A stretch of 64,000 bases of DNA, taken from NCBI GenBank assembly GCA_002337145.1, contig DDFK01000002.1, positions 496,001 through 560,000 on the forward strand, read 5' to 3'. A model generated the notes under the pieces. The model saw only the letters and a program-made list of their open reading frames with translations, was not told the origin of the DNA and did not search any database. Each line of letters opens with the position of its first letter. Position 1 is the stretch's first letter. The DNA comes from Chitinophagaceae bacterium UBA1930 (lineage in GTDB: Bacteria; Bacteroidota; Bacteroidia; Chitinophagales; Chitinophagaceae). The position numbers and the translations under genes are program-made. Below, in pieces: positions 35,411 to 45,163 of the stretch.

Positions 35411-37129
35411 ATGAGAAATAAAATAATATATATACTAACAGCCACACTCATGGTAACCATGAGTATAGGATGTAAAAAGTATTTGGACATCAACTCCGAT
35501 CCAGATACCACACAAACACCATCAAACAGTTCTGTGCTTCCACAGTGCCTTGCTGCAATACCAACTGCTTTGCAGTCTGATGGTGGAACCTATGTAGCAA
35601 GATTTGTTCAGAACTGGTTAACAACAGCTTCTGGTAATGCAAACCTGTACGATCAGCAAGGGTACACGTTTAGTGGAGCAACAATGGCCGCTACTTGGAA
35701 TATGACTTATTATGCATTAGGCAACAACTTGAACTATATCATCGAAAATGCAACCCAAAACAATGCACCCGATTTTATAGGTGTTGGCTTGGCATTAAAA
35801 GCTTGGGCTTTTCAGCATACCACTGACTATAATAGCGATATTATCTTCAATGATGCATTTAAACCAGGCCTGTTCACGTTTAAGTACGACACACAGGAAA
35901 CTGTTTACAAAGGTGTGGATTCTATCTGCCGTTTGGCTTTGCAATATCTGAACCAAGCTATCGCTAGCCCATCTAACGGAAAGCTGGCAATTGGTGATTT
36001 TGCTTACAATGGGGATGTTACCAAATGGAAAAAATTTGTTTATGGTATCATGGCAAGAAACTGGCACCACTTAACCAATAAGTCTACATACAATGCAGAC
36101 TCAGTAATGAAATTCTGCGACAATGCAATGGCTAGCACTGGTGATGATTTCTGTTTGCCTTTTGATGCAAACGTTAATAATAACTCCAATTACTTTGGTA
36201 CATACAGGGACAATATGCCAGGATGGAGACAAAGCAATTTCATTATAAGGGTAATGGATGGAACGGCATTGGTAGGAAGCAATGCTGCTGTTAACCGCGA
36301 CCCCAGAATGGCTTACATGCTCGCTTGCTCCCATGATACCACCAATGGTAATGGAGGTTATAGGGGAGTGGATCCAGGTATAGGTGACCCTTACAGTGCA
36401 TTGGGAATTCCAAGTTCTTATTATGTAAATAACCTGCCACCAACATCCGGAACAGCACTGGTTAACTACAATAACTCCCGTAAAAAAGTAGCAGTAGCTT
36501 TTGGCGACAGCCTTTACTTAAATCCTAGTTCTGGTGTTTTTGCAAAAGGATTGGGTAAATACCTATTCCAAGACAAAGCCGTGTTTCCTGTTATGAGCTA
36601 TGCTGAAATGCAGTTCATTAAAGCTGAAGCTGCTTTTAGAAAAGGCGACAAGACAACAGCATATACAGCCTATATGAATGGTATTAATGGTCACTTCGAT
36701 TTCATTAACAGAAGCTATTCCGGATTCTACAGTAAAAGAGGTGCTTCTGATTTAACAGGTTCACAAATACCAGCAGCTACCAGAACAAAATATTTGACAG
36801 GCCCAGCTGTAAAACAAAACGAAGGCACACTTACACTTACAGATATCATGTTGCAAAAATACATAGCTCTTTGGGGCTGGGGCTTCTTTGAAACATGGGT
36901 TGATATGCGTAGGTACCACTATTTGGATCTTGATCCAAGTACAACGCAACAAGTGTACAAAACATTCCAATTACCAACCCCGCTATATTCCCTTAATGCA
37001 GGTAAACCAACATACAGGGTAAGGCCGCATTTTACCTCAGAATACACATACAACTATTCAGAGCTCTTAAGGGTTGGTGCGTTGAGCAACACATATCAAA
37101 CATTAGAAATGTGGTTCAGCCAACCATAG
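35411..37129 (+). CDS. SusD/RagB family nutrient-binding outer membrane lipoprotein
   Basis: A 572-aa SusD-like lid protein (SusD-like_2 subgroup). The lipobox is MSIGC with KKYLDINSDPDTTQTP following, the usual start of mature SusD proteins. TPR-like helices include LQYLNQAIA and the C-terminal PVMSYAEMQFIKAEAAFRKGDKTTAYTAYMNGI, and WGWGFFETWVDMRRYHYLDLDP follows. It lies 21 bp after susC, so the two form one operon. It delivers substrate to SusC at the outer membrane surface. Confidence 0.95.
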   Translation: MRNKIIYILTATLMVTMSIGCKKYLDINSDPDTTQTPSNSSVLPQCLAAIPTALQSDGGTYVARFVQNWLTTASGNANLYDQQGYTFSGATMAATWNMTYYALGNNLNYIIENATQNNAPDFIGVGLALKAWAFQHTTDYNSDIIFNDAFKPGLFTFKYDTQETVYKGVDSICRLALQYLNQAIASPSNGKLAIGDFAYNGDVTKWKKFVYGIMARNWHHLTNKSTYNADSVMKFCDNAMASTGDDFCLPFDANVNNNSNYFGTYRDNMPGWRQSNFIIRVMDGTALVGSNAAVNRDPRMAYMLACSHDTTNGNGGYRGVDPGIGDPYSALGIPSSYYVNNLPPTSGTALVNYNNSRKKVAVAFGDSLYLNPSSGVFAKGLGKYLFQDKAVFPVMSYAEMQFIKAEAAFRKGDKTTAYTAYMNGINGHFDFINRSYSGFYSKRGASDLTGSQIPAATRTKYLTGPAVKQNEGTLTLTDIMLQKYIALWGWGFFETWVDMRRYHYLDLDPSTTQQVYKTFQLPTPLYSLNAGKPTYRVRPHFTSEYTYNYSELLRVGALSNTYQTLEMWFSQP

Positions 37130-37181
37130 TATAGATTAACCAATTTGAAATAATAAATTTTGAATATTCAAAAACACTAAA

Positions 37182-37961
37182 ATGAAAAAAAGATATATAG
37201 CAATATTGGTTGCAGGAGTATTTTTTAGTGTGCTTTTTATGGCATGCAAAAAAAATGAGCTTACAGTCTCCCCCTACGACTATACTGATGGAATGGCTTT
37301 GCTTAAAATTAACTACTCATCGCCCTATCTTCTAAACCCGGGTGTACAGGTTAAAATAAATGGCGTAAAAGTGAGCAATGCCATTACTTACTCCACACCT
37401 TTCCCCGGAGGCGGATTGAATACAGGCGGAAGCAGCAATGCCGACTATCTGGCGGTTAACCCTGGTATTGATACAGTGTCTATCAGTATCTTGAAAGTGG
37501 GCACCAACATAGATTCGATCCTTCTGTACAAAACTGGTGTGAATGTGGTTGCAAACGCTTACCATACCTTGCACATTACAGATACCGCAGCAAGCACGCA
37601 GAGTGTGTTGTTAACTGACGTAGCCAACAAGCCAGATTCTGGTTTTACAAAAATGAGGTTTGTGAATCTGATCCCTAACTCAACAGCGGGTATCGACCTG
37701 TATTTTGGTACAACAAAAATGGCTTCCAACATTGCATACCTGCAAGCTACAGATACATTCTCCATTCCGTCTGGTGCTTCTGGTGCCTCAACTGCATGGT
37801 CATTAAGGGTAGCTGGAGGAACAACCACATTGGGCACCGCTTACACCAATGCTGGTACAACTTCTAACCAACGTGCATTCACCATTTATGCAAGAGGTTA
37901 TATAGGCCCGGCCACTACCGATATACGGAGCCCCAAAGTATCATTTGTGTACAACAAATAA
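37182..37961 (+). CDS. DUF4397 domain-containing lipoprotein
   Basis: A 259-aa lipoprotein with lipobox VLFMAC. It contains two beta-rich repeats of the DUF4397 type: ALLKINYSSPYLLNPGVQVKINGVKVSNAI and the second at TKMRFVNLIPNSTAGIDLYFGTTKMASNIAYLQ. DUF4397 proteins are often third members of SusCD-type loci and may help bind substrate at the surface (inference). The gap to susD is 52 bp and a terminator follows, so it closes the operon. Confidence 0.88.
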   Translation: MKKRYIAILVAGVFFSVLFMACKKNELTVSPYDYTDGMALLKINYSSPYLLNPGVQVKINGVKVSNAITYSTPFPGGGLNTGGSSNADYLAVNPGIDTVSISILKVGTNIDSILLYKTGVNVVANAYHTLHITDTAASTQSVLLTDVANKPDSGFTKMRFVNLIPNSTAGIDLYFGTTKMASNIAYLQATDTFSIPSGASGASTAWSLRVAGGTTTLGTAYTNAGTTSNQRAFTIYARGYIGPATTDIRSPKVSFVYNK

Positions 37962-37978
37962 TTTAGTTAAATTTCATA

Positions 37979-38010
37979 GGCCTGCATTGTAATAAATGCA
38001 GGCTTTTTTA
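37979..38010 (+). terminator. Terminator of the SusCD-DUF4397 operon
   Basis: The stem GCCTGCAT pairs with ATGCAGGC around a short A/T loop and is followed by a run of T (ctttttta). Confidence 0.85.
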
Positions 38011-38088
38011 TTTTACAGTGCTATTTAAACCAAGCTCCATTGTTGTTATCAAAACAATCTGATTAACCAGCCATACAAAACCATTACA

Positions 38089-40569
38089 ATGAAATTTATT
38101 CTACTTGCATTTGCAACATTGTTTTCTGTAACAGTAATATCCGCACAAAACAAAGCACCACAAAAAATTTCAATAGACTCGGCCCTTGGTTACTTCAAAG
38201 ACAACTTCCCGCAGGAAAAAGTACTGTTGCAAACAGATAAGAATATTTATGCATGGGGCGAAACCGTATGGATGAAAATATGGTGTACGGTGGATGGTGT
38301 TCCATCTTTCCTCAGCCGAATCGTATATATTGACCTGGTTGATGATGCAGGCAAAGTAGTACTAAAGAAAATGTACAAGCTGGACAGTTTAAGCACCACC
38401 CCAGCTGATTTCGACTTGCCTGCTGAAATCAAGAGCGGTAACTACTCCATCAACGCATACAGTTTATGGATGCTCAATTTTCCGCAATTCATTACATCTA
38501 AAAGCGTGTTCATTTATGGAAGCGAATACAAAATAAACGCCAGTAAAAATGTGCAGACTGCAATCAAGATGGCTTTCTTCCCCGAAGGCGGCGACTTGGT
38601 TGAAGGCATCGAAAACAAGGTGGCCTATAAAATATACGATCAGAATGGTTACCCCCTAAACCTAAAAGGAACCATAACCGATGATGCCCAGAAAACAGTG
38701 GCTTCTTTTTCAGCGGAACACGATGGTATGGGCTCCTTTGTAATTACGCCAGAAAAAGGGAAAAGCTATCTATCAAATATTGTAGTATCTGGTGGCTCTG
38801 CATTACAGTTTAAACTGCCTAAGGCAAAAGATGAAGGCGTGAATATTACCGTTGCCAATAGTACCGCAAGCAGGATAACAGTACTGGTAAACAGGGCCGA
38901 AAACAATAAAGACAAATACAGCAAGCTAAAAATTGTAGGTCAAATGAACGGGCGTATCGTGTATGCCCAGTTATTGAATATAGACGAAGGCCAAACAGCA
39001 GCAGCCATAGCCAAAAAGAACCTACCAGCGGGTATCATGCAGGTAACGCTCTTCTCCGAGAACGATGTACCCCTTTGTGAGCGTATCGTGTTTGTAGAAA
39101 ACTATTCAGTCGTTAAACCAAAGCTTACGGTAGAAATGGCCAATACAAAACCACGTTCCTTAAACAAGGTTAGTATGGATGTGCCAAGTGTAAACAAATC
39201 ATCCATGTCTGTAAGGGTAACAGATGATACCGGTCTTTCCGATAGTGCTTCGCTCGAAAGCAATATTGCTTCAAGCCTATTCATCACATCCGATTTAAAG
39301 GGCTATATCAACAACCCCGGCTACTATGTAAAGGATAAGAACCCATCAACCCTGCACGATCTGGATCTGCTGCTAATGACACAGGGCTGGAGGCGTTTTG
39401 ACTGGAAAAAAATCCTCAACAACGAATTTGCAACGCTCAAATATCCCGTGGAGTCTGCCATGGCAATAACTGGTTTGGTTACAAAAAGCGACAGGAAAGA
39501 TGTGGTGAAAAATGGCTTTGTTTCTTTCATCATTAAAACAAGCGACTCCGCCACCATTCTTGCCGAAGCCAAACTTACAGACAAAGGCGAGTTCCTATTA
39601 AACGACCTGAACTTTATTAAAAAAGCCTCTGTTGCCTACATGGGAACCGATGAAAATAAAAAGAAATATATTGTTGATATCAAACTTGCACCATCTTACT
39701 TGGATTCACTCAAATCATCTGCCAATAAAGCACTCATCAACAGCGATACATTGGATATTGCCAATGCAAAAGAAATGCTGGCTGCTTACTTGAACGACAA
39801 GTTCAAAGCATTGGATACAACAGGTAGCAACGGGCATTACCTAGGTAACGTAACAGTAAAGGCAAAGAAACTTTCTCCGATTGATTCCTTGAACAGGGAA
39901 TATGCCGAGGGGCCTTTTTTACAGGGTAGGGGCATCAATCCTGCCGACTATAAAAACTACAGAACAATATGGCAGATCATTCAGGCAGCCACACCGGGCA
40001 TTACCGTAAGTGGCAATCCTTTTGATCCCGATGTTTCTTTCAACCGCTATCAAGGGCTCAATGCATTTAGCGATAACGTGTCTGCCACTTCCGAAGAAAC
40101 GGCTGGTGCTGTTACAGAATCCAATGGCATTGCCTACTTCCTAAATGGAATGAATGTAAGTAAAGACATCATCAACACACTATCTGTAGATGATGTTGCA
40201 TTCATCAAGGTACTTAAACACGAAGCTTCTGTACTGGGTGCTTCACAGGGTGCCATTGCAGTGTACACAGTAAACGGTGTTACTGGCGGTGCAAACCCTT
40301 ACGATAAAACATATAGCAAACTTGAAAAAGAAGGTTATGCACTAACAAAAGAATTCTATGCTCCCGACTATCAACTGGACCCAACCTTAAACAAAGGCAT
40401 AGCCGATAAACGCTATCTCTTGTTATGGAACCCCAAGCCAAGAACGGGTAAAGACGGTAAATACCACTTCACTTTTTTCAACAACGATTCCGGAAAAAAG
40501 TACAGGATCATTGTACAGGGCATAGACAGTAAAGGCAATTTGATTTTTGGTGAACAGACCATTAAATAA
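38089..40569 (+). CDS. MG2-like and TonB plug domain protein lacking a barrel
   Basis: An exported protein of 826 aa with a signal peptide ending VISAQ. It begins with the alpha-2-macroglobulin MG2-like pattern common in Bacteroidota (FPQEKVLLQTDKNIYAWGETVWMKIW). Several beta-sandwich regions follow (e.g. GNYSINAYSLWMLNFPQFI, AFFPEGGDLVEGIENKVAYK). A carboxypeptidase-like region and then a TonB plug-like domain near the end (VDDVAFIKVLKHEASVLGASQGAIAVYTV) come last, without the outer-membrane barrel. It has its own start after the operon terminator. The role is unknown; plug-only proteins may interact with a separate TonB machine. Confidence 0.8.
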   Translation: MKFILLAFATLFSVTVISAQNKAPQKISIDSALGYFKDNFPQEKVLLQTDKNIYAWGETVWMKIWCTVDGVPSFLSRIVYIDLVDDAGKVVLKKMYKLDSLSTTPADFDLPAEIKSGNYSINAYSLWMLNFPQFITSKSVFIYGSEYKINASKNVQTAIKMAFFPEGGDLVEGIENKVAYKIYDQNGYPLNLKGTITDDAQKTVASFSAEHDGMGSFVITPEKGKSYLSNIVVSGGSALQFKLPKAKDEGVNITVANSTASRITVLVNRAENNKDKYSKLKIVGQMNGRIVYAQLLNIDEGQTAAAIAKKNLPAGIMQVTLFSENDVPLCERIVFVENYSVVKPKLTVEMANTKPRSLNKVSMDVPSVNKSSMSVRVTDDTGLSDSASLESNIASSLFITSDLKGYINNPGYYVKDKNPSTLHDLDLLLMTQGWRRFDWKKILNNEFATLKYPVESAMAITGLVTKSDRKDVVKNGFVSFIIKTSDSATILAEAKLTDKGEFLLNDLNFIKKASVAYMGTDENKKKYIVDIKLAPSYLDSLKSSANKALINSDTLDIANAKEMLAAYLNDKFKALDTTGSNGHYLGNVTVKAKKLSPIDSLNREYAEGPFLQGRGINPADYKNYRTIWQIIQAATPGITVSGNPFDPDVSFNRYQGLNAFSDNVSATSEETAGAVTESNGIAYFLNGMNVSKDIINTLSVDDVAFIKVLKHEASVLGASQGAIAVYTVNGVTGGANPYDKTYSKLEKEGYALTKEFYAPDYQLDPTLNKGIADKRYLLLWNPKPRTGKDGKYHFTFFNNDSGKKYRIIVQGIDSKGNLIFGEQTIK

Positions 40570-40596
40570 ATTAACATTCCCATAATAATAATAGCT

Positions 40597-40622
40597 ACAG
40601 CCCATTGCAACAATGGGCTGTT
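40597..40622 (+). terminator. Terminator after the MG2/plug gene
   Basis: The inverted repeat ACAGCCCATTG-caa-CAATGGGCTGT is followed by a weak T-rich stretch. Confidence 0.7.
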
Positions 40623-40725
40623 CTGTTTGTGCAACAACTTGTTGGTCCATTTTAAAAGCCCGTTCACAGGAAATATTTATTTATACATGAACTGGCATTA
40701 TTTTCGTTTTGAAAAAGAAAATTTT

Positions 40726-41499
40726 ATGATGAAACAATTATTCCTTGCTACAGTTGTATTGCTTTCCATAACAGCAACAAATGCACAGGGCCTGAAAAAC
40801 CTGATTAAAAAAGCCACTACCAAAGATTCTGCAACAGGCAAAAGTGCAATTGACAATGTACTGGGCAGCACTGCTGGCACCAGCGGTAGCCAACTCTCCA
40901 CTGCCGATGTAGTAAGCGGCTTAAAAGAAGCCCTTGCCGTTGGTACACAACGAGGAGCGGAAAAGCTTTCGGCTGTGGATGGTTTTTTTAAAGATGCAGC
41001 CATAAAAATATTGTTGCCAGAAGAGGCACAAAAAGTAATTGCTACAGTAAGCAAACTTCCTGGTGGACAAAAAATGGTGGACAATGCCATACTCTCCATG
41101 AACCGTGCTGCAGAAGATGCATCAAAAAGTGCAGCACCTATTTTTGTGAACGCAATCAAAAGCATGAGCATTAACGATGCATGGGGTATATTGAAAGGTG
41201 GTGATTCTGCTGCTACCAAATATTTGCGTACTGCTACCACTGCACCACTTACGGCAGCATTTAAACCTGTAATTGAACAGTCACTGGCCAAAGTGAATGC
41301 AACCCAATACTGGAACACGCTTTTTACTACCTACAACAAATTTGCGATACAAAAAATCAATCCCGATTTAACGGGCTATGTTACTGACAAAGCATTGTCT
41401 GGTATGTTTCACCAAGTGGCACAAGAAGAACAGAAAATAAGAAAAGATCCTGTTGCCCAAACAACAGACCTTTTAAAGAAAGTATTTGGTAAACAATAA
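40726..41499 (+). CDS. DUF4197 domain-containing exported protein
   Basis: A 257-aa protein with a signal peptide ending TNAQ and a helix-rich DUF4197 body (LSTADVVSGLKEALAVGTQRGAEKLSAVDGFFKDAAIKILLPEEAQKV, DAWGILKGGDSAATKYLRTAT, LTGYVTDKALSGMFHQVAQEEQKIRKDP). The fold and function are unknown. The start is the MM pair at 40726/40729; the in-frame TTG at 40627 is rejected because it lies in the preceding terminator and removes the signal peptide from the N-terminus. A TATTTTCG box (one mismatch to TAnnTTTG) precedes the start by about 20 nt. Confidence 0.88.
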   Translation: MMKQLFLATVVLLSITATNAQGLKNLIKKATTKDSATGKSAIDNVLGSTAGTSGSQLSTADVVSGLKEALAVGTQRGAEKLSAVDGFFKDAAIKILLPEEAQKVIATVSKLPGGQKMVDNAILSMNRAAEDASKSAAPIFVNAIKSMSINDAWGILKGGDSAATKYLRTATTAPLTAAFKPVIEQSLAKVNATQYWNTLFTTYNKFAIQKINPDLTGYVTDKALSGMFHQVAQEEQKIRKDPVAQTTDLLKKVFGKQ

Positions 41500-41526
41500 A
41501 AAGAATAAAGCAACTGATAATGCAAC

Positions 41527-41552
41527 AGGCTACCGCAATATTGTGGTAGCCT
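41527..41552 (+). terminator. Terminator after the DUF4197 gene
   Basis: The stem AGGCTACC pairs with GGTAGCCT, with an inner CAATATTG self-pairing loop, followed by tttgtttt. Confidence 0.75.
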
Positions 41553-41680
41553 TTGTTTTAAATGCCATTAATAGGTACGCCGTTTAAAGTGATTGCCAGG
41601 CCGGTCTGTCAAAGGCCTATCAATGCCGCATCAACAATAGCTATCGGCTTTCTACTATATTTACAGTATAATTCCTTCTC

Positions 41681-43108
41681 ATGCCACATGAAGCTATTTC
41701 GGTTTTCGATATGTTCAAAATAGGAGTGGGCCCCTCCAGCAGCCATACACTTGGGCCCTGGCGTGCAGCATTGCGTTGCGTGGAAACAGCCAAACAAAAA
41801 TCGCCCCTGCAACAAGTTGTTGCGGTAAACGTGCTTCTGTATGGTTCATTGGCGAAAACCGGACATGGGCATGGTACCGATATTGCCGTTATACTTGGGC
41901 TGTGTGGAGAAGACCCCGTAACCATCGATGTAAACAGTATCACCCCAAAAATTGACCGCATCAATACAGAAAAAAAGATGCACCTGGGCGGTGAAGCATG
42001 GATTGATTTTGACCCATCAAAAAATGTACAGTTCCTCTTCAACGAAACCCTGCCCTTTCACCCCAATGGACTTTCTTTCCTGGTTGAAATGAGTAATGGC
42101 GATGCATGGAGCGAAACCTTTTACTCCATTGGTGGCGGCTTTGTTGTAAAGGAGGGCGAAGACAGTAACAACAAATCGTTGGTTGACCTGCCCTTTCCGA
42201 TAAACACTGCCGACGAACTATTGCACTGGTGCATGAAAACCGGACTGGCCGTTAGCGAAGTGGTAATGGAAAACGAAGCTGCATGGCGTAATGATGCAGC
42301 CACCAAAAAAGGGCTGCTGAATATTTGGCATACCATGAAAGACTGTATATACCGTGGCTGCCACGCACAGGGCGAACTACCTGGTGGACTACAGGTACGC
42401 AGAAGGGCCTATGATTTAAACAAAAGATTGCTGGCCAACAAACAATACACCGGTTACGATTCATGGCTTGAGAACATACGCCAGGGAGGAATAAACTTTG
42501 CTTACATACTGGATTGGGTAAGCTGCTTTGCATTGGCCGTAAACGAAGAGAATGCAAGCTTTGGCAGGGTGGTAACCGCACCTACAAACGGTGCAGCAGG
42601 TGTTATACCGGCCGTACTGCAATACTATGTTACGTTTTGCGATGGCAATACCGATGAAAAGATCATCAGGTTTTTATTGACCGCATCTGAAATAGGAAGC
42701 ATCTTTAAAAAAGGGGCAACCATATCTGCGGCAATGGGCGGCTGCCAGGCAGAAATTGGTGTATCATCCGCCATGGCTGCGGCAGCACTGACCGAATGTG
42801 CAGGAGGCACACAAAGACAGACATTGATGGCTGCCGAAATTGCTATGGAGCACCACCTTGGCCTTACATGCGACCCCATTGGCGGCTTGGTGCAGATACC
42901 TTGTATTGAACGGAATACAATGGGTGCAATCAAGGCCATCACTGCATCGCAACTGGCCCTGCAAAGCACACCCGACTTTGCAAAAGTGAGCCTGGACAAA
43001 GTAATCAAGACCATGTGGGACACTGCCCTTGACATGAACAGCAAGTACAAGGAAACAGCCGATGGCGGATTGGCCATACATATACCCATTAGCTTGCCTG
43101 AATGTTAA
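41681..43108 (+). CDS. sdaA: L-serine ammonia-lyase, iron-sulfur dependent
   Basis: A 475-aa single-chain serine dehydratase converting serine to pyruvate and ammonia with a [4Fe-4S] cluster. The beta domain starts ISVFDMFKIGVGPSSSHTLGPWRAA. The alpha domain has FGRVVTAPTNGAAGVIPAVLQYY, ISAAMGGCQAEIGVSSAMAAAALTECAGGT and HHLGLTCDPIGGLVQIPCIERNTMGA, which supply the cluster cysteines. The length and domain order match SdaA. It is followed 27 bp later by an unknown small gene. Confidence 0.95.
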   Translation: MPHEAISVFDMFKIGVGPSSSHTLGPWRAALRCVETAKQKSPLQQVVAVNVLLYGSLAKTGHGHGTDIAVILGLCGEDPVTIDVNSITPKIDRINTEKKMHLGGEAWIDFDPSKNVQFLFNETLPFHPNGLSFLVEMSNGDAWSETFYSIGGGFVVKEGEDSNNKSLVDLPFPINTADELLHWCMKTGLAVSEVVMENEAAWRNDAATKKGLLNIWHTMKDCIYRGCHAQGELPGGLQVRRRAYDLNKRLLANKQYTGYDSWLENIRQGGINFAYILDWVSCFALAVNEENASFGRVVTAPTNGAAGVIPAVLQYYVTFCDGNTDEKIIRFLLTASEIGSIFKKGATISAAMGGCQAEIGVSSAMAAAALTECAGGTQRQTLMAAEIAMEHHLGLTCDPIGGLVQIPCIERNTMGAIKAITASQLALQSTPDFAKVSLDKVIKTMWDTALDMNSKYKETADGGLAIHIPISLPEC

Positions 43109-43135
43109 GCAATACAATCATTGAGCAGAACCGAT

Positions 43136-43576
43136 ATGCCCCTTATGGATAAAAAGAAGAAAGGCCCGGATATAATTGACAAGGTTCTGGAAGCCAGTTA
43201 CCAGCACCAGAAAGACTCGCTCTTTATCATGAGCCTTATGCACCAATATGAAGAAAGGGGCTTTCTTACCAAGAAACAGATGCAGGGCCTGCATAGCAAG
43301 GCTTCTAAAATTGCTGACATGAATCCCGGCCTTTTGGCAACACTGCAGGCCACTATTGATAAGCTGCCTACCAGAGACAAATCTCCAATCGTTATTAAAA
43401 AGGAACAACAGCCCGCATTGCAATACAATCGCATTGTTGAAATGATGGAAACAATTCTTGCTAAATACCCGCAACATAAAACGGTGCTTGCCATCAAGTT
43501 CCAGTACAGCAAGAAACATGAATTGACCGCTACCGAAATAGCAGCATTGGAAAAATTCCATAAGTTATTGGTATAA
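43136..43576 (+). CDS. Conserved hypothetical, helical and Lys-rich, 146 aa
   Basis: I do not recognise this family. The protein is short, charged and helix-rich, with KKKKGPDIIDKVLEASYQHQKDSLFIMSLMHQYEERGFLTKKQMQGLHSKASKI split over two helices and a final TATEIAALEKFHKLL. The ATG at 43136 is chosen; an in-frame TTG at 43121 would add 5 residues. It follows sdaA closely (27 bp), so it may be cotranscribed. Its base use resembles its neighbours, and antisense ORFs over it look like shadows. Confidence 0.6.
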   Translation: MPLMDKKKKGPDIIDKVLEASYQHQKDSLFIMSLMHQYEERGFLTKKQMQGLHSKASKIADMNPGLLATLQATIDKLPTRDKSPIVIKKEQQPALQYNRIVEMMETILAKYPQHKTVLAIKFQYSKKHELTATEIAALEKFHKLLV

Positions 43577-43781
43577 GCTTGTTTATATGGGATGGATTTT
43601 TGTTTACAATATGCACATCCTATAAAACCATTCTTCTTTCGCCTACTCATCTGCTGCAAACCCAACCCGACAAATAATGAATAAATGCATCACTACATTT
43701 TGTGCCCTATTTGAATAGTTGAATATTATTTCTATGTTTATGCCAGCTAACCTACCATCTTAAACTTTTAAAATTAAAACA

Positions 43782-44492
43782 ATGAAAAAATTGCTTGCAG
43801 AGTTTATCGGAACATTTTGGTTGGTACTGGGTGGTTGTGGCAGTGCCGTACTGGCTGCCGCATTTCCCAATGTTGGTATCGGTTTAGTAGGCGTGTCGCT
43901 TGCCTTTGGTTTAACGGTCTTAACCATTGCATATTCGCTGGGGCATATTTCCGGTGCACACCTCAACCCCGCAGTATCCATTGGTCTATGGGTGGGTGGT
44001 AGGTTCAATAGCAAAGACTTACTGCCCTATATCATTGCACAGGTGCTGGGGGCCATTACAGCCGCAGCAGTACTGCATATAATTGCAACGGGCAATGGTA
44101 GCAGCGTAGGCGATTTTGCAGCAAATGGTTATGGCGAACATTCACCTGGCAAATACAGCATGCTTGCTGCATTGGTTACAGAACTGGTGATGACCTTTAT
44201 GTTCCTGATCATTATACTGGGGGCAACGCACGACAAGGCACCCGTTGGTTTTGCAGGTATTGCCATTGGTTTGGCACTCACATTAATACACTTAATCAGC
44301 ATACCCGTTACCAACACATCTGTAAACCCTGCTCGTAGCATTAGCCAGGCAATATTTGCTGGCGATTGGGCAATTGGACAGCTATGGCTATTTATTGTTG
44401 CACCAATTGTGGGTGCAGCATTGGCAGGGGCAGTGTACAAATATTTTGAAAGGCCAAGCAAGGAATCAGTGAAGGACTCGCTTTCTTCTTAG
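43782..44492 (+). CDS. aqpZ: Aquaporin Z
   Basis: A six-helix water channel of 236 aa. Both NPA boxes are intact (SGAHLNPAVSIGLW and NTSVNPARSISQAIF). The selectivity filter appears to be Phe (residue 42), His, Thr and the Arg after NPA, the AqpZ water-specific pattern, rather than glycerol-type. It is transcribed alone, ending in a strong bidirectional terminator. Confidence 0.95.
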   Translation: MKKLLAEFIGTFWLVLGGCGSAVLAAAFPNVGIGLVGVSLAFGLTVLTIAYSLGHISGAHLNPAVSIGLWVGGRFNSKDLLPYIIAQVLGAITAAAVLHIIATGNGSSVGDFAANGYGEHSPGKYSMLAALVTELVMTFMFLIIILGATHDKAPVGFAGIAIGLALTLIHLISIPVTNTSVNPARSISQAIFAGDWAIGQLWLFIVAPIVGAALAGAVYKYFERPSKESVKDSLSS

Positions 44493-44510
44493 TTAAATGA
44501 ATGGATATTA

Positions 44511-44540
44511 AAAGGGCGGCACCGTAAGGTGCCGCCCTTT
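44511..44540. terminator. Strong bidirectional terminator between aqpZ and the glycine-zipper gene
   Basis: The perfect 13-bp stem AAAGGGCGGCACC/GGTGCCGCCCTTT has a GTAA loop. The genes on each side converge on it. Confidence 0.9.
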
Positions 44541-44557
44541 GTTTTTTATGCACTATG

Positions 44558-45001
44558 TTATTGACCACTTTTTTTCTTTTTCTTGCCATCAATAATGGCA
44601 CCTACGCCAGCCCCTGTACCCGCACCAATCAGCCCGCCAACTATTGCACCTTCTCCCTTCTTGCCATCTACCAAAACGCCAGTTACTGCACCTACACCTG
44701 CACCAATTACTGCACCCTTGGCAGTATTGCTCCAGCCTTTCTTTTTGGCAGGTGTAGCCTGACCAGATGATTGGCTACTACTCATGGATGATGCCCTTGA
44801 AGCTGCTTCCATAGAATCAATGGTATGCTGCCTTACAATGATGGTGTGCATCGAATCTGCTATATGTTGTTTGGCTGCGGCAACCGCATTGATTGAATCT
44901 ATCGTGACTTGTTTCGCTTTCTGCAATGCCTCTTGCTTTGCCTGGTTGTTACATGCCGTAAATACAAGTACAGCAGTAAGCATGGTAACTATCTTTTTCA
45001 T
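44558..45001 (-). CDS. Glycine-zipper lipoprotein
   Basis: A 147-aa lipoprotein (lipobox VFTAC). After a helical region with DSINAVAAAKQHIADSM and a Ser-rich linker come two glycine-zipper hairpins, GAVIGAGVGAVTGVLVDGKKGEGAIVGGLIGAGTGAGVGAIIDGKKKKK. Such zippers insert in or lie on membranes. The ATG at 45001 puts the signal peptide at the N-terminus; 13 upstream in-frame codons are rejected. Function unknown. Confidence 0.85.
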   Translation of the reverse strand: MKKIVTMLTAVLVFTACNNQAKQEALQKAKQVTIDSINAVAAAKQHIADSMHTIIVRQHTIDSMEAASRASSMSSSQSSGQATPAKKKGWSNTAKGAVIGAGVGAVTGVLVDGKKGEGAIVGGLIGAGTGAGVGAIIDGKKKKKSGQ

Positions 45002-45090
45002 AACAACTATTTGCTGATAGGTATAGAAAAAAAGTGCCAAAATATTGTTGAACTATTTGTAGGCAGTATATACAGCAAATGGATGGTTGA

Positions 45091-45122
45091 TTGATGATTT
45101 AATTCCTCAATGTGTAGCTTTG
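45091..45122 (+). promoter_or_regulatory. Candidate promoter of the DUF2809 gene
   Basis: TTG at 45091-45093 and TAGCTTTG at 45115-45122, spaced by 21 bp, match the Bacteroidota -33/-7 pattern. The -7 box ends 41 nt before the ATG at 45164. Confidence 0.5.
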
Positions 45123-45163
45123 AAAACTGTTGCAATGTTCAATAATGCTTCATACACTTGTAT

